Assembly: GCA_903821465.1 (NCBI GenBank)
Contig: CAIJLK010000085.1
Coordinates: forward strand, 1-35,448
Reading direction: 5' to 3'
From: an uncultured Bacteroidota bacterium
GTDB lineage: Bacteria; Bacteroidota; Bacteroidia; Chitinophagales; Chitinophagaceae
DNA length: 35,448 bases
Within the stretch, counting starts at the first letter, position 1, and the number at the start of each line of letters is the position of its first letter. The position numbers were made by a program, and so were the translations under genes. Below, in pieces: positions 15,881 through 25,089 of this stretch. The notes beneath the pieces are model-generated. The model did not search any database, had not been told where the DNA came from, and saw only the letters and a list, made by a program, of their open reading frames with translations.

Positions 15881-17386
15881 TTATTTTTTTCTGAATCGAT
15901 CCTGTAATTGTGCTACAAGCTGACCCGCATCGGGTGTGATTTTCCAATAAATTATACTTACACTAAAGAGTAGAGAAAATACGAGGGTTCTAATTATAAT
16001 TCCGATCCAACCCAAAATGCCATTGAATAAAAAATAACAAACTGCATAACTACCAATACCTAAGAGGATCGCATAAATGGTTTTGCTATTGAAAGGTTGC
16101 ATCTTAAACTTTCTCCTTAAGAATTCAAATCGAATAAAATTATACAAACTAAATGCAGCCAATTCTGCAAATGCTGATCCGATAATTCCATAATTTTTGA
16201 TCAAGAAATAAGTAAGTGGTAGTCTGCAGGCCAACAAAATAATGCCACTATAAAAATCAAATTTCCAATAGGTAGAAGTATTGATAACCATATTATTTAA
16301 ACCAGTTCCTGCATCAATGATCCGTACCATTCCTAAAACAAAAATCACACCAATCCCAGCTTCGTATTCTTTCTGAATATGCAATACCTGAATACCCTGG
16401 TAAACATTCAACCAGAGATTACCGAAAATAAATAGTGCGATCAATAATAAATTAATACAAGAACGTTGATAAATTCTTTCAATTTCAATCAGATTTTTAT
16501 CCTTCCATGCCCTTGATAAAACACCCGCCGATATTGATTGGATGGTTCTTTGTGGCACTTGTACCAAGTTTGCGGCGTATTGCGCAAGGCCGAATACAGC
16601 CACCACACCCAGTCCCATGAATTTTGCTATTATAAAACTATCAATGGTTGCAGCAACAGATGCAATAAGGGTTCCGCCAAAAATCAGAGATTGCATACCA
16701 ATTATTTTTCGCCTAAACTTTTTGGTAACCCTGCTCATCTTAAATGGGAAATGCAATTTTTTTGTTCGGTATAAATAGATAGCAAGGATTAGAAAAATGG
16801 CGAGGTATAGAAAGGCGAAGATTTTAATGAAAGAGTCAAATGAAATGATCTTAAAATAAAAAAACAAGATCAATATGAGGGTGAAAATTCGCAACCCCGT
16901 TTCCTTTAAAAAGTTCGAGATTACGGTCTTTTGAATGCCCCAGCAGAATCCCTCAATTACCGAAAAAAACAACATGCCCATGGCAAAGGGAAACATCCAA
17001 TAATAGTAGTCAACTATTAGTTTTGAACGAAGTGAAAATTGTTTTATAAATAGGGGTTCGAAATAAAATCCTGCGATCAATATTAAAACAAAACCAAAAA
17101 GGGCGGTAACCATTGCCCAACTCATTAAGTCAATTTCGTGTTCTTCTAAATTGTCTTTATAATAAGGATAAAATTTATAAATAATTGGAATGATACCTAG
17201 ACTACTAAAGGCATACATATTTTGCGCATAATCAAAAAATATGCGTGTTAATCCGAATTGCTCAGCAGTAAATGCACCGTGTCCACCACCAATTTTGGTA
17301 TAAAAGAATATATTAATTGCTCCGATAAAGAATCCGAAATAAACCAGAATGCTGGAAATGATTGTTTGTTTTCGAATACTCCCCAT
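15881..17386 (-). CDS. MOP-superfamily polysaccharide flippase (Wzx/RfbX-like)
   Basis: The 501-residue protein is almost entirely membrane-embedded, with 12 to 14 predicted segments. It resembles the polysaccharide biosynthesis/lipid-flippase branch of the MOP exporter superfamily. Examples are an N-terminal start of the SILVYFGFFIGAINIFFYTK type, a charged middle near residue 225 and a conserved second half from QSLIFGGTLIASVAATID. Such proteins flip lipid-linked sugar repeat units or peptidoglycan precursors across the inner membrane. The substrate is unknown: there are no glycosyltransferase genes nearby, which is unusual for a surface-polysaccharide flippase. It lies 7 bp after the M1 peptidase stop, so it is probably co-transcribed with it. 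Confidence 0.8.
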   Translation of the reverse strand: MGSIRKQTIISSILVYFGFFIGAINIFFYTKIGGGHGAFTAEQFGLTRIFFDYAQNMYAFSSLGIIPIIYKFYPYYKDNLEEHEIDLMSWAMVTALFGFVLILIAGFYFEPLFIKQFSLRSKLIVDYYYWMFPFAMGMLFFSVIEGFCWGIQKTVISNFLKETGLRIFTLILILFFYFKIISFDSFIKIFAFLYLAIFLILAIYLYRTKKLHFPFKMSRVTKKFRRKIIGMQSLIFGGTLIASVAATIDSFIIAKFMGLGVVAVFGLAQYAANLVQVPQRTIQSISAGVLSRAWKDKNLIEIERIYQRSCINLLLIALFIFGNLWLNVYQGIQVLHIQKEYEAGIGVIFVLGMVRIIDAGTGLNNMVINTSTYWKFDFYSGIILLACRLPLTYFLIKNYGIIGSAFAELAAFSLYNFIRFEFLRRKFKMQPFNSKTIYAILLGIGSYAVCYFLFNGILGWIGIIIRTLVFSLLFSVSIIYWKITPDAGQLVAQLQDRFRKK

Positions 17387-17393
17387 AACTTTT

Positions 17394-19091
17394 CTAAAAT
17401 GAATCAGTGCTGGCTAATTCTTTTACTTTGATATAATATTTGAATTCGATGGCCGCAGGATTAAAGAAGCCTTCTTCACCCTCTGTAATATCAATCGAAT
17501 TCCAATTATTTTTTTGTGGAGCAATCTTCTTTTTATCCTTATCAGTTTTAAAAGTTATTGGCAGGTCAAACCCCTCAATACAATTAGACCAACGGAAAAA
17601 TAATTTTTTCTTCTCTTTTTGATAGGATAATTCAAGAACAGGAATCGAGGTATTTCTTAAATATTGGTCAAAAACTTTTTGATAATTGAACCCAACTGAT
17701 TTACTGATAAAAGTTTCAATGTCGGCAGACATGACTGTTTTATGATAAAAAACCGCATTCATATTTCTTAAGGTTTGTCGAAACAAACTATCATCATCAA
17801 TACTATTACGGATGGTCTGAATTAGATTAGATCCTTTGTAATACTTATCATTGCCTCCTTCTGAATTAACCCCGTATTTTCCAATAATAGGAGCGCGGTT
17901 ACTAATGTTTTTTCTGATCCCAAAATTGTATTCGAAGCCAGCTTGTTTGCCGCTCAGCCATTGCGTATAAAGCGTTTCTGTGAAATTGGTGAACCCCTCA
18001 TGGATCCACATGTCGGCCATATCTTTGGTGGTGATATTATTCCCAAACCATTCGTGGCCACTTTCGTGAATAATAATAAAATCCCATTTCAATCCCCAAC
18101 CTGTACCAGATAAGTCTCTACCTAAATAACCATTCTTGAATTTATTGCCATAGGTAACAGCACTTTGGTGTTCCATTCCTAAATAAGGTACTTCAATTAA
18201 TTTGTAGCCATCTTCATAAAACGGATATTTGCCCAACCAAAATTCAAAACAGTGTAACATAGATTTAGCTTGTTGAAACTGAACTTTTGCTTCTGATACA
18301 TGATCGCCAAGAACATAAAAATTTAAAGGCAATACTCCCGCTTCGCCTTGCAGGGTATCTGAAAAGTTTTCGTATTTGGCGATATTCATAGATAGACTAT
18401 AATTATTAATTGGGTTTTTAACTTCCCAAACCCAAGTCTTTTGATGAGTCTCTTTTAGATCAATAACCTGCTTTAATTGTCCATTTGAAACATCCATTAA
18501 GCTGTCCGGTGTAGTAATAGAAACGCTGGCTCCATCTTCTGGCTCATCGCTTTGATGATCCTTGCAAGGCCACCAAATACTGGCTCCTAAACCCTGACAA
18601 CTAGTGCTGATAAAAGGATTTCCGAGATTGTCTTTGCTCCATGTAACACCACCATCCCATGGCGGATTCTTTGCTTCCTGTGGGATGCCTTTATAATATA
18701 GTCTGATGATTTTTGCAGATCCAATTTTTGCATTTGTAGGGAAATGAATCCAATACACGTTTCCTTCCCTTTCAAAATTTAGAGAGATTGATTTCTTTTT
18801 ATCTATATCAAATGCACTATCAATTGCAAGAGGCTGTTGCAGATCAATCTGCATGGTCTTACCCTTTTGTAATACTTGGTAACTGATATCAACAAAACCT
18901 TGAATGGTTTTCTCTTTAATATTGGGTGTAACATGCAAATCGTAGAATTTTATATCCCACCATGCTCGTTCTGCACCGATACTTCCTCTTAAAGTATCGG
19001 CCCTGCTATATTTTTTCTCAGCTCTCTGGGCAATTGAATCGTTAACAATTAAAATTGCTAAAAAACCTAAAAGCACGATTCTCTTTTGCAT
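17394..19091 (-). CDS. M1 family metallopeptidase, exported
   Basis: This is a zinc aminopeptidase-like protein of 565 residues with an N-terminal signal peptide ending near SIAQ (about residue 22). The zinc site is HESGHEW (His342, Glu343, His346) with the third ligand Glu365 in WIHEGFTNF. The exopeptidase substrate motif appears as YLGMEHQSA in place of GAMEN. The N-terminal beta-saddle domain covers about 45-240, with WWPCKDHQSDEPEDGA typical of the family. The large C-terminal helical domain of many M1 enzymes is missing, as in other short bacterial members. It is the middle gene of the leftward run msrA - this gene - flippase. It probably degrades peptides in the periplasm (inference). 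Confidence 0.92.
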   Translation of the reverse strand: MQKRIVLLGFLAILIVNDSIAQRAEKKYSRADTLRGSIGAERAWWDIKFYDLHVTPNIKEKTIQGFVDISYQVLQKGKTMQIDLQQPLAIDSAFDIDKKKSISLNFEREGNVYWIHFPTNAKIGSAKIIRLYYKGIPQEAKNPPWDGGVTWSKDNLGNPFISTSCQGLGASIWWPCKDHQSDEPEDGASVSITTPDSLMDVSNGQLKQVIDLKETHQKTWVWEVKNPINNYSLSMNIAKYENFSDTLQGEAGVLPLNFYVLGDHVSEAKVQFQQAKSMLHCFEFWLGKYPFYEDGYKLIEVPYLGMEHQSAVTYGNKFKNGYLGRDLSGTGWGLKWDFIIIHESGHEWFGNNITTKDMADMWIHEGFTNFTETLYTQWLSGKQAGFEYNFGIRKNISNRAPIIGKYGVNSEGGNDKYYKGSNLIQTIRNSIDDDSLFRQTLRNMNAVFYHKTVMSADIETFISKSVGFNYQKVFDQYLRNTSIPVLELSYQKEKKKLFFRWSNCIEGFDLPITFKTDKDKKKIAPQKNNWNSIDITEGEEGFFNPAAIEFKYYIKVKELASTDSF

Positions 19092-19146
19092 GAAATAGGG
19101 ATTTGTTAATGACGATCAATTCAAAATGCTAATAACGCTTGATGGC

Positions 19147-19806
19147 TTAATTCTTTTTCAATTTATTCTTGAATACTTTTTCAAACTTTTCAAGTTTGGG
19201 TTGGATCACAAAACGGCAATAGCCTTGGTTTTGATTCTCGTTATAGTAATTCTGGTGATAATTTTCGGCAGGGTAAAAGTTTTTAAATGGTTCAATTCCT
19301 GTAACAATCGGGCTAGGGTAAGCACCTGCTTTGTCTAATTCGGTTTTGTAATGCAATGCTGTTGTTTTCTCCAATTCAGATTTGTAGTAAATCACAGATC
19401 TATATTGAGGGCCTTCATCATTCCCCTGTTTGTTCATAGAGGTAGGATCATGGGTCTTAAAAAACACTTCTAACAATTCATCATAACTAATCTGTTTGGG
19501 ATCATAAATGATCTGACAAAGCTCCACATGCCCGGTCTTTTTATCACAAACCTCCTCATATGAAGGATTTTCGACATGTCCTCCGCCATACCCACTAATT
19601 ACTTTATAAACCCCCTTTAGTCGCTGAAAGAATGCTTCAGTACACCAAAAACAGCCTTCTCCAAAAGTTGCTGTATCGGTAAGAATTCCTTTAGGTATGA
19701 CTTCACTATTCATTTTGGAAAGGGTTTTAGGATTTTGCGAGCAAGCAGTTAATACAATGATAAACAATAAGTTAAGTGTAATTACACTCTTGATAATGGG
19801 TTTCAT
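19147..19806 (-). CDS. msrA: peptide methionine sulfoxide reductase MsrA, lipoprotein form
   Basis: MsrA reduces the S-form of methionine sulfoxide in proteins. The 219-residue protein starts with a lipoprotein signal (lipobox LTAC, Cys22), so it should act outside the cytosol. The catalytic motif GCFWC (Cys52 nucleophile, Cys55) is followed by the conserved SGYGGGHVENPSYEEVC and GHVELCQIIYDP segments. HDPTSMNKQGNDEGPQYRS and the AENYHQNYY motif come next. A cysteine in GYCRFVIQPKLEKF may take part in the resolving step. There is no fused or adjacent MsrB. It lies 55 bp before the M1 peptidase gene on the same strand and could be the first gene of that run. Confidence 0.96.
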   Translation of the reverse strand: MKPIIKSVITLNLLFIIVLTACSQNPKTLSKMNSEVIPKGILTDTATFGEGCFWCTEAFFQRLKGVYKVISGYGGGHVENPSYEEVCDKKTGHVELCQIIYDPKQISYDELLEVFFKTHDPTSMNKQGNDEGPQYRSVIYYKSELEKTTALHYKTELDKAGAYPSPIVTGIEPFKNFYPAENYHQNYYNENQNQGYCRFVIQPKLEKFEKVFKNKLKKN

Positions 19807-19902
19807 GCCTACAATATACGAAAGAGAAAAATAGTAGGTTTATGAGCAGAGATTTTTAACAAACAAAATTTTTGAATTATTTATTCGTTCTTGTAATTAT
19901 AT

Positions 19903-20412
19903 ATGGTTTATTTTTGGACAAGCATAATTGCCGAAAATTTTATGATATTACAATTAGGATATACTAAACAAGTAAATAATCGCTTGGAAAATCTATTAAT
20001 GATTGTTCCTATTATTATTCTTGTATTAGCGAATTTATTAATCAAATCTGCAGATCTAGATTCTGGTTATTCTAGTACTTATTTTTCCTTTGCATTTGGG
20101 AATATTGCTTTCTTTTCTTGGGCTTTATTAATCATTCCTTTTATACTGCATTTGTTCTTGAAACAACAAAATGTAGGGAGTCAGTCTATAATTTCAATAC
20201 ATATTATTTTATCATTGTTTTTATTGATTTCTGTTTTGTTTACCTATCAGATCTATATTCCATCCAATATTATTCCAATTAACTCTTTATGGAGTCACGG
20301 GTTACAACACCAATGGATGGAAGCAACTATGTTAACCTATATCCTAATTATAGGTCAGTTTTTGCTTCAAGTAGTCTTCAGCATTTATGCTTTAGTAAAG
20401 CTACTGCCTTAG
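19903..20412 (+). CDS. hypothetical small integral membrane protein
   Basis: I do not recognise this 169-residue protein. Four strongly hydrophobic stretches (about 31-48, 63-88, 98-117 and 143-164) suggest four membrane segments with short loops. The start is unsure. The ATG at 19903 is listed. The ATG at 19942, giving 156 residues, is equally likely because promoter-like elements lie around or after 19903 (TTTG at 19871-19874 and, after 19 bp, TAATTATA at 19894-19901; also TATTTTTG at 19909-19916). The gene ends 11 bp before mutS2 and is probably co-transcribed with it. There is no evidence that it takes part in DNA repair. Confidence 0.6.
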   Translation: MVYFWTSIIAENFMILQLGYTKQVNNRLENLLMIVPIIILVLANLLIKSADLDSGYSSTYFSFAFGNIAFFSWALLIIPFILHLFLKQQNVGSQSIISIHIILSLFLLISVLFTYQIYIPSNIIPINSLWSHGLQHQWMEATMLTYILIIGQFLLQVVFSIYALVKLLP

Positions 20413-20423
20413 TTTATTAGTAC

Positions 20424-22532
20424 ATGCGTTTATATCCTGAATCTGCCGCCGTTCAACTTGAATTTGATAAGGTTAAAGCCTTATTGAAGGCTCATTGTGC
20501 TACCGATTATGCTAAAAATAAGGCCGATAATTTGCGCATCCATACCAGAAGAGAATATATTGAGCTGGAGTTGATGCAAACCAGTGAATTCAAGAATATC
20601 AGTTTGTTGCAGCAGTATTTTCCAAACGATTTTTCACTGAACTTATCAAAAGATATTAAGTTATTGGGGATCCCCGGGGCTTTACTTGGAGGCGAACAAT
20701 GGATGCCCATTCGCAGATTGACCGAAAATACGGGCTCTATTTTTAGATGGTTTGATAATGATCGTCGTCAAGCTTTTCCCGGACTAGCAAGAGTAATTGA
20801 AGGAACTTATTTCGAGAAACAGATTATCGACAATATTGATGAAATTCTTGATGAGAATGGAACAGTGAGGGACAACGCTTCAGATGATCTGCAAAAAATT
20901 AGAATGAGCTTATTTCGTAAAAGGAATGAACTCAGGCGCATGTTCGATAAGGTCATCAGCAAATTGGCTAAAGCCGGTTACTCAGCAGATATTGATGAAA
21001 GTTTTAGTAATGGCAGACGAGTAGTAGCAGTATTTTCTGAACACAAACGTCAGGTGAAAGGAATTTTACATGGTGAGAGTGATAGTAGAAAAACTGCTTT
21101 TATCGAACCAGAAGAAACCATCGAATTAAATAACGATGTGTTTAATTTAGAGCACGAAGAAACCAGGGAAATACATCGGATCCTTAGGGCATTAACTGCT
21201 AAGATGTCGGTCTACGCGCCCTTACTCACAACCTACTTAGAAGTTGCAGGTGAATATGATTTTATTCGTGGGAAAGCTAAGCTGGCATTGGACATGAACG
21301 GACAATTGCCGAATCTGGTTGACAAAGCGCATATTCATTTAATTGAAGCATATCATCCTTTATTATATCTGTACCATAAAGCTTCTGGAAAGAAAACTAT
21401 TCCTGTAACACTTACACTGGATGAGAAAAATAGGATCTTGGTGATAAGCGGACCCAACGCTGGTGGTAAAACAGTTACCATGAAGACCATTGGACTGAAT
21501 CAGATCATGTTACAGAGTGGATTACTGGTGCCAGTTAGTCCGCTTTCAACGATGGGAATTTTCAAACAATTATTTATTCATATTGGAGATACACAAAGTA
21601 TTGAATTTGAGTTGAGTACCTATTCTAGTCACTTGACCCACATGAAATATTTCATAGAAATTGCCAATGGAAGAACCTTGTTCTTTATTGATGAGTTGGG
21701 AAGTGGGAGTGACCCAAGTTTGGGTGGTGCTTTTGCGGAAGTGATCATGGAAGAGCTTTGTAAAAGGCATTCCTATGGTGTTGTTACTACGCACTATTTG
21801 AATTTGAAAGTAATGGCCAATCATACGCCTGGGATTTTGAATGCGGCTATGCAATTTGACGAAGTGAATTTAATGCCACTTTACAAATTGATCATAGGCA
21901 AGCCCGGTAGCTCTTATACTTTTGCGATTGCAGAGAGGATTGGATTGTCCCCTAAATTAATTGATCGAGCAAGGCAGTTGGTGGAAGAAGATCATTTTAA
22001 ATTGGATAAATTACTGAATCGTACTGAACAAGATCTGCAACACCTCGATAAAGAAAAAAAACTACTAACTCGTTTAATGAAAGAAAACGAGAAGTTGAAG
22101 AAAGAAATGGAACAGGTGCTGGAAAAAGAAAAACACAGTCAGCAGGTTGAATTATTAAAGCATCAGAATAAAGTGGCGGAGGACCGTATCGCTTACTTAA
22201 AAGATATGGAGCGCAAGTTGAAGCAGATTGTATTGGATTGGAAAAAGTCGGAAAATAAAAACGAGGTGGTTAAGAACCTTCAAATCTTACTATTTAAACA
22301 GAAAGAAACGATCGTAGTTAATAAATTGGCTAAGAAAGTGGACTTAAAGTACAAAGAACTTCCTCATAATATTCAAGTTGGCTCACTGGTCAAATCAAAA
22401 AAGAATTATCAGGTAGGAGAGGTCAAAGAGATTCGAGGTAAACGTGCTATTGTACAAATTGGTGTATTGCCAATGAATGTTGACCTGGCCGATTTGATCG
22501 TAGTTGAAAAAATTGAAGAAGTGACGAAGTAA
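20424..22532 (+). CDS. MutS2-type ATPase without the C-terminal Smr domain
   Basis: MutS2 proteins are MutS relatives that lack the mismatch-recognition domain and act on recombination intermediates or stalled ribosomes. This 702-residue protein has the MutS core and clamp (about 20-310) and the ATPase. The Walker A is GPNAGGKT (343-350), the Walker B is LFFIDE (419-424), and ELGSGSDPSLGG follows. Next come a charged coiled-coil stretch (about 515-610) and a small KOW-like domain (VGSLVKSKKNYQVGEVKEI). The protein then ends (IVVEKIEEVTK). The family usually has about 780 residues with an Smr endonuclease domain at the end, and that domain is absent here. No Smr-like coding sequence follows in any frame that I could see. 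Confidence 0.9.
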   Translation: MRLYPESAAVQLEFDKVKALLKAHCATDYAKNKADNLRIHTRREYIELELMQTSEFKNISLLQQYFPNDFSLNLSKDIKLLGIPGALLGGEQWMPIRRLTENTGSIFRWFDNDRRQAFPGLARVIEGTYFEKQIIDNIDEILDENGTVRDNASDDLQKIRMSLFRKRNELRRMFDKVISKLAKAGYSADIDESFSNGRRVVAVFSEHKRQVKGILHGESDSRKTAFIEPEETIELNNDVFNLEHEETREIHRILRALTAKMSVYAPLLTTYLEVAGEYDFIRGKAKLALDMNGQLPNLVDKAHIHLIEAYHPLLYLYHKASGKKTIPVTLTLDEKNRILVISGPNAGGKTVTMKTIGLNQIMLQSGLLVPVSPLSTMGIFKQLFIHIGDTQSIEFELSTYSSHLTHMKYFIEIANGRTLFFIDELGSGSDPSLGGAFAEVIMEELCKRHSYGVVTTHYLNLKVMANHTPGILNAAMQFDEVNLMPLYKLIIGKPGSSYTFAIAERIGLSPKLIDRARQLVEEDHFKLDKLLNRTEQDLQHLDKEKKLLTRLMKENEKLKKEMEQVLEKEKHSQQVELLKHQNKVAEDRIAYLKDMERKLKQIVLDWKKSENKNEVVKNLQILLFKQKETIVVNKLAKKVDLKYKELPHNIQVGSLVKSKKNYQVGEVKEIRGKRAIVQIGVLPMNVDLADLIVVEKIEEVTK

Positions 22533-22681
22533 TAACCCTTTTATTGAAATTGTCTCTTTTCTACAGCTTTCCTTGTCATACGAAACATTTATTTATTGTT
22601 TTTTAGTTGCCCTGAAACCCCTTCTACCATTGGTTTATTGTTAGTTTTTCATGCCTCATTTTAATCTATTTTTATAGTTTT
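22533..22681. other. non-coding spacer between mutS2-like gene and tRNA-Ser
   Basis: These bases lie after the MutS2-type gene. They are AT-rich, have no open frame worth calling, no repeat and no clear hairpin followed by a T-run. The stop of the preceding gene is followed within a few bases by a T-rich stretch, but no stem was found, so where that transcript ends is unclear. Confidence 0.6.
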
Positions 22682-22714
22682 TTTGGAATATCAACCCGGC
22701 TGCTATTATTTTGC
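22682..22714 (+). promoter_or_regulatory. possible promoter of tRNA-Ser
   Basis: TTTG at 22682-22685 and TATTTTG at 22707-22713 lie 21 bp apart. The -7 element has one base fewer than the TAnnTTTG consensus, so the match is imperfect. Its position just upstream of the mature tRNA start (22719) would give a very short 5' leader. Confidence 0.4.
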
Positions 22715-22718
22715 ACCC

Positions 22719-22806
22719 GGAGAGTTGGCAGAGCGGTCGATTGCGGCAGTCTTGAAAACTGTTGACTGTAACAGGTCCTGGGGTTCGAATCCCTAACTCT
22801 CCGCCA
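22719..22806 (+). tRNA. tRNA-Ser (anticodon UGA)
   Basis: The 88-nt molecule folds as a class II tRNA. The acceptor stem is GGAGAGT with ACTCTCC, the discriminator is G and CCA is encoded (22804-22806). The anticodon stem CAGT/ACTG encloses loop CTTGAAA, giving anticodon TGA (22753-22755), which reads UCA and related serine codons. The T arm is GGGTTCGAATCCC (22780-22792 region). The long variable arm (about TTGACTGTAACAGGTCC) is what serine tRNAs require. It is followed immediately by a strong terminator. Confidence 0.97.
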
Positions 22807-22845
22807 ATAAAAAAGCCTTTAGTGTTCGCTAAAGGCTTTTTTATT
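22806..22845. terminator. two-way Rho-independent terminator after tRNA-Ser
   Basis: A 17-bp perfect inverted repeat (AATAAAAAAGCCTTTAG at 22806-22822; CTAAAGGCTTTTTTATT at 22829-22845) encloses a 6-nt TGTTCG loop. The core GCCTTTAG stem is bounded by A6 on one side and T6 on the other, so it works as an intrinsic terminator on both strands. It ends the tRNA transcript from the left and the prolyl oligopeptidase transcript from the right (stop at 22861). Confidence 0.92.
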
Positions 22846-22860
22846 GCTCAGAATCGATCC

Positions 22861-24975
22861 TTAAAATTTAGGAACTACGCCCATATTGAACAGGATAAAT
22901 GAATAAATATCTGCCATGGTTTCTATGTTCTTGGCGGTATTACTTGCACCGTGACCAGAATTGGTATCAATTCTAATTAGCATCGGATTTTTACTTGCAT
23001 TTTTCTCTTGTAATGTAGCTGCATATTTAAAGCTATGTGCTGGCACCACTCGGTCATCATGATCTGCAGTAGTAATTAAGGTAGCAGGATATGCAGTTCC
23101 TTGCTTGATATTATGTAAAGGAGAGTATTTGTATTGCGCTTCAAACTCTGCCTTATTATCGCTACTACCATAGTCTGCGATCCAATTCCAACCAATTGTA
23201 AATTTTTGGAATCTAAGCATGTCCATCACCCCAACCTGCGCAATACATACTTTGATTAAATCGGGACGTTGATTCATAACAGCACCGACTAATAAACCAC
23301 CATTACTTCCACCACGGATGGCTAAATAACTTTTAGAAGTATACTTATTATTATTTAAGTATTCTCCGGCAGCGATAAAGTCGTCAAACACATTTTGCTT
23401 CTTCAATTTCATACCTGCTTCATGCCATTTTTCTCCATACTCTGCACCACCGCGAATATTGGCTAATGCATATACACCACCTTGTTCTAACCAAGGAATC
23501 AAAGCTGCACTAAATGATGGCGTTGAACTGATATTGAATCCGCCATAGCCATATAAAATAGTTGGATTTTTTCCATCTTTTTTAAGTCCCTTTTTATAAA
23601 CAATAAACATCGGGATCTTTGTTTTATCCTTGCTCTGATAAAAAATTTGCTCAACAGTATAAGCAGCCGGATCGAAGGCTAATACTGGTTTCTGAAATAC
23701 AGTACTAATTCCTGTTGTAATATCATATTTGAAAATCGTGGATGGATAATTAAAGGTGGAAAAGCTATAGAACGTAAATTTATCAGTCTTCTCCCCACCA
23801 AATCCGCCTGCATTACCTAATGAAGGAAGTTTTACTTCACTTAATAATTTTCCATCAAAATCGTAACTATAGATCCTGCTGGTTACATCTTTCAAATAAT
23901 TCGCGAATAATTTTCCTCCTACACTTGATACACTTGTTAATGGCTCAGGCTTCTCTGGAAGTATTATTTTCCAGTTTGCTTTTTCAGGATGCAAGGTAGA
24001 AACCTTGATTAGCTTGCCATTCTGGGCAGCATCGTTTGTTTCGATATAAAGATCTGATCCAATATTTTCAATGACGCCATAATTAAAATTACTTGGTTCA
24101 GCAATAATTGGTTTGAACGATTTATCAGTTGAAAGATTATCGCTAAACCACAAAGCGTTCCCATCTAATCCCTTACCTCTATCAGAAATAACTAAGAATG
24201 CAAATCGCTCATCATCTGTTGTGGAAAGTGTATGAAAACGTTGTGGGTTTTTAAGGTCTTCATAAATCAATTTATCAGCCGATTGTTTCGTGCCAACAGT
24301 ATGATACCAAACCTGGTGATTTTCGTTTTTAGTTGAGAGCTCTTTTCCTTTTGCAGTTGCGGGATAACGACTATAATAAAATCCATTTCCTTGCCATGCA
24401 ATACCAGAAACTTTTACCCAACTGATCGTATCAGTAAGGTCATTGCCATTTAGCATATCTCGCACATAATATTCCTGCCAATCGCTTCCGCCTTTAGATA
24501 TTCCCCATGCGGCATAGCGTCCTTGCTTATCTAATACGAATCCTATTAATCGGGTAGTTCCTTCCTTCGTTAATTTATTAGGATCTAAAACCAATTCGGG
24601 TTTACCGTCCAGTCCTTTTTGACGATATAAGACCGTCTGATTTTGTAATCCATCGTTCTTATAAAAATAAAACCAATCGCCTTTTTTCTGTGGACTAGAA
24701 AACTTAGCATAATTACTTAGTTCTTCAATTCTCTTTTTGAATCCATTGCGATAGGGGATCTTCGATAAATAGTCGAAGGTTACGTCATTCTGGGCTACCA
24801 CCCAGGCCTTGGTGTCTACACTATTGTCATCTTCTAACCATCTGTAGGGATCAGCTACTTTGGTGCCATGGTAATCATCTACCTGATCTACTTTTTTAGA
24901 AGCAGGATATTTTAATTGAGCTTCTGTCATTATAGTCCAAATCAATAAAAGGGAGAAAAGAATTGTTTTTTTCAT
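22861..24975 (-). CDS. prolyl oligopeptidase family serine peptidase (S9A)
   Basis: S9A enzymes cleave short peptides after proline. The 704-residue protein has an N-terminal signal peptide (about 1-19), so it is periplasmic. The N-terminal family motif DPYRWLED (about 42-49), a seven-bladed propeller region and a C-terminal alpha/beta hydrolase domain (from about 440) follow. The triad is Ser557 (GGSNGGLL), Asp641 (HDDRVVPAHS) and His675 (SGHGAS), at almost the same spacing as porcine prolyl oligopeptidase. ILYGYGGF and ANIRGGAEYGEKWH, also family hallmarks, are present. The length is normal. It lies after the terminator of the nuo operon, so it is a separate transcription unit. Confidence 0.96.
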   Translation of the reverse strand: MKKTILFSLLLIWTIMTEAQLKYPASKKVDQVDDYHGTKVADPYRWLEDDNSVDTKAWVVAQNDVTFDYLSKIPYRNGFKKRIEELSNYAKFSSPQKKGDWFYFYKNDGLQNQTVLYRQKGLDGKPELVLDPNKLTKEGTTRLIGFVLDKQGRYAAWGISKGGSDWQEYYVRDMLNGNDLTDTISWVKVSGIAWQGNGFYYSRYPATAKGKELSTKNENHQVWYHTVGTKQSADKLIYEDLKNPQRFHTLSTTDDERFAFLVISDRGKGLDGNALWFSDNLSTDKSFKPIIAEPSNFNYGVIENIGSDLYIETNDAAQNGKLIKVSTLHPEKANWKIILPEKPEPLTSVSSVGGKLFANYLKDVTSRIYSYDFDGKLLSEVKLPSLGNAGGFGGEKTDKFTFYSFSTFNYPSTIFKYDITTGISTVFQKPVLAFDPAAYTVEQIFYQSKDKTKIPMFIVYKKGLKKDGKNPTILYGYGGFNISSTPSFSAALIPWLEQGGVYALANIRGGAEYGEKWHEAGMKLKKQNVFDDFIAAGEYLNNNKYTSKSYLAIRGGSNGGLLVGAVMNQRPDLIKVCIAQVGVMDMLRFQKFTIGWNWIADYGSSDNKAEFEAQYKYSPLHNIKQGTAYPATLITTADHDDRVVPAHSFKYAATLQEKNASKNPMLIRIDTNSGHGASNTAKNIETMADIYSFILFNMGVVPKF

Positions 24976-25010
24976 TTTGAATCATTTACAATCCTCAAAT
25001 TAAATAAATA

Positions 25011-25062
25011 ATCCCAACCAATTTTTCCAATTTGATGAACGCTTTGGAAATTTGGTTGGGAT
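25011..25062 (-). terminator. terminator at the end of the nuo operon
   Basis: Read leftward, the 19-nt arm at 25062-25044 (starting ATCCCAACCAAATTTCC) pairs with the 20-nt arm at 25030-25011 (ending GGTTGGGAT) with one bulged or mismatched base. A 13-nt loop lies between them and TTATTTATTT follows. The hairpin lies 27 bp after the stop of the 127-residue gene and before the peptidase start. No comparable structure lies between nuoN and that gene, so the nuo transcript should include it. Confidence 0.82.
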
Positions 25063-25089
25063 GCAATGATATAATGCCTGAATGAGTAA

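Noticed and set aside
16538..16778. Overlapping open frames opposite the flippase gene
   Set aside because: They lie fully within the flippase coding sequence on the other strand and show no protein-like features.
22533..22718. Smr domain split off from MutS2 by a frameshift
   Set aside because: No frame in this stretch is open long enough or shows Smr motifs, so the shorter protein appears genuine.
22806..22845. Possible mobile-element end or attachment site at the tRNA-Ser 3' end
   Set aside because: The long inverted repeat fits a two-way terminator, there is no integrase nearby and no duplicate of the tRNA end in the window.
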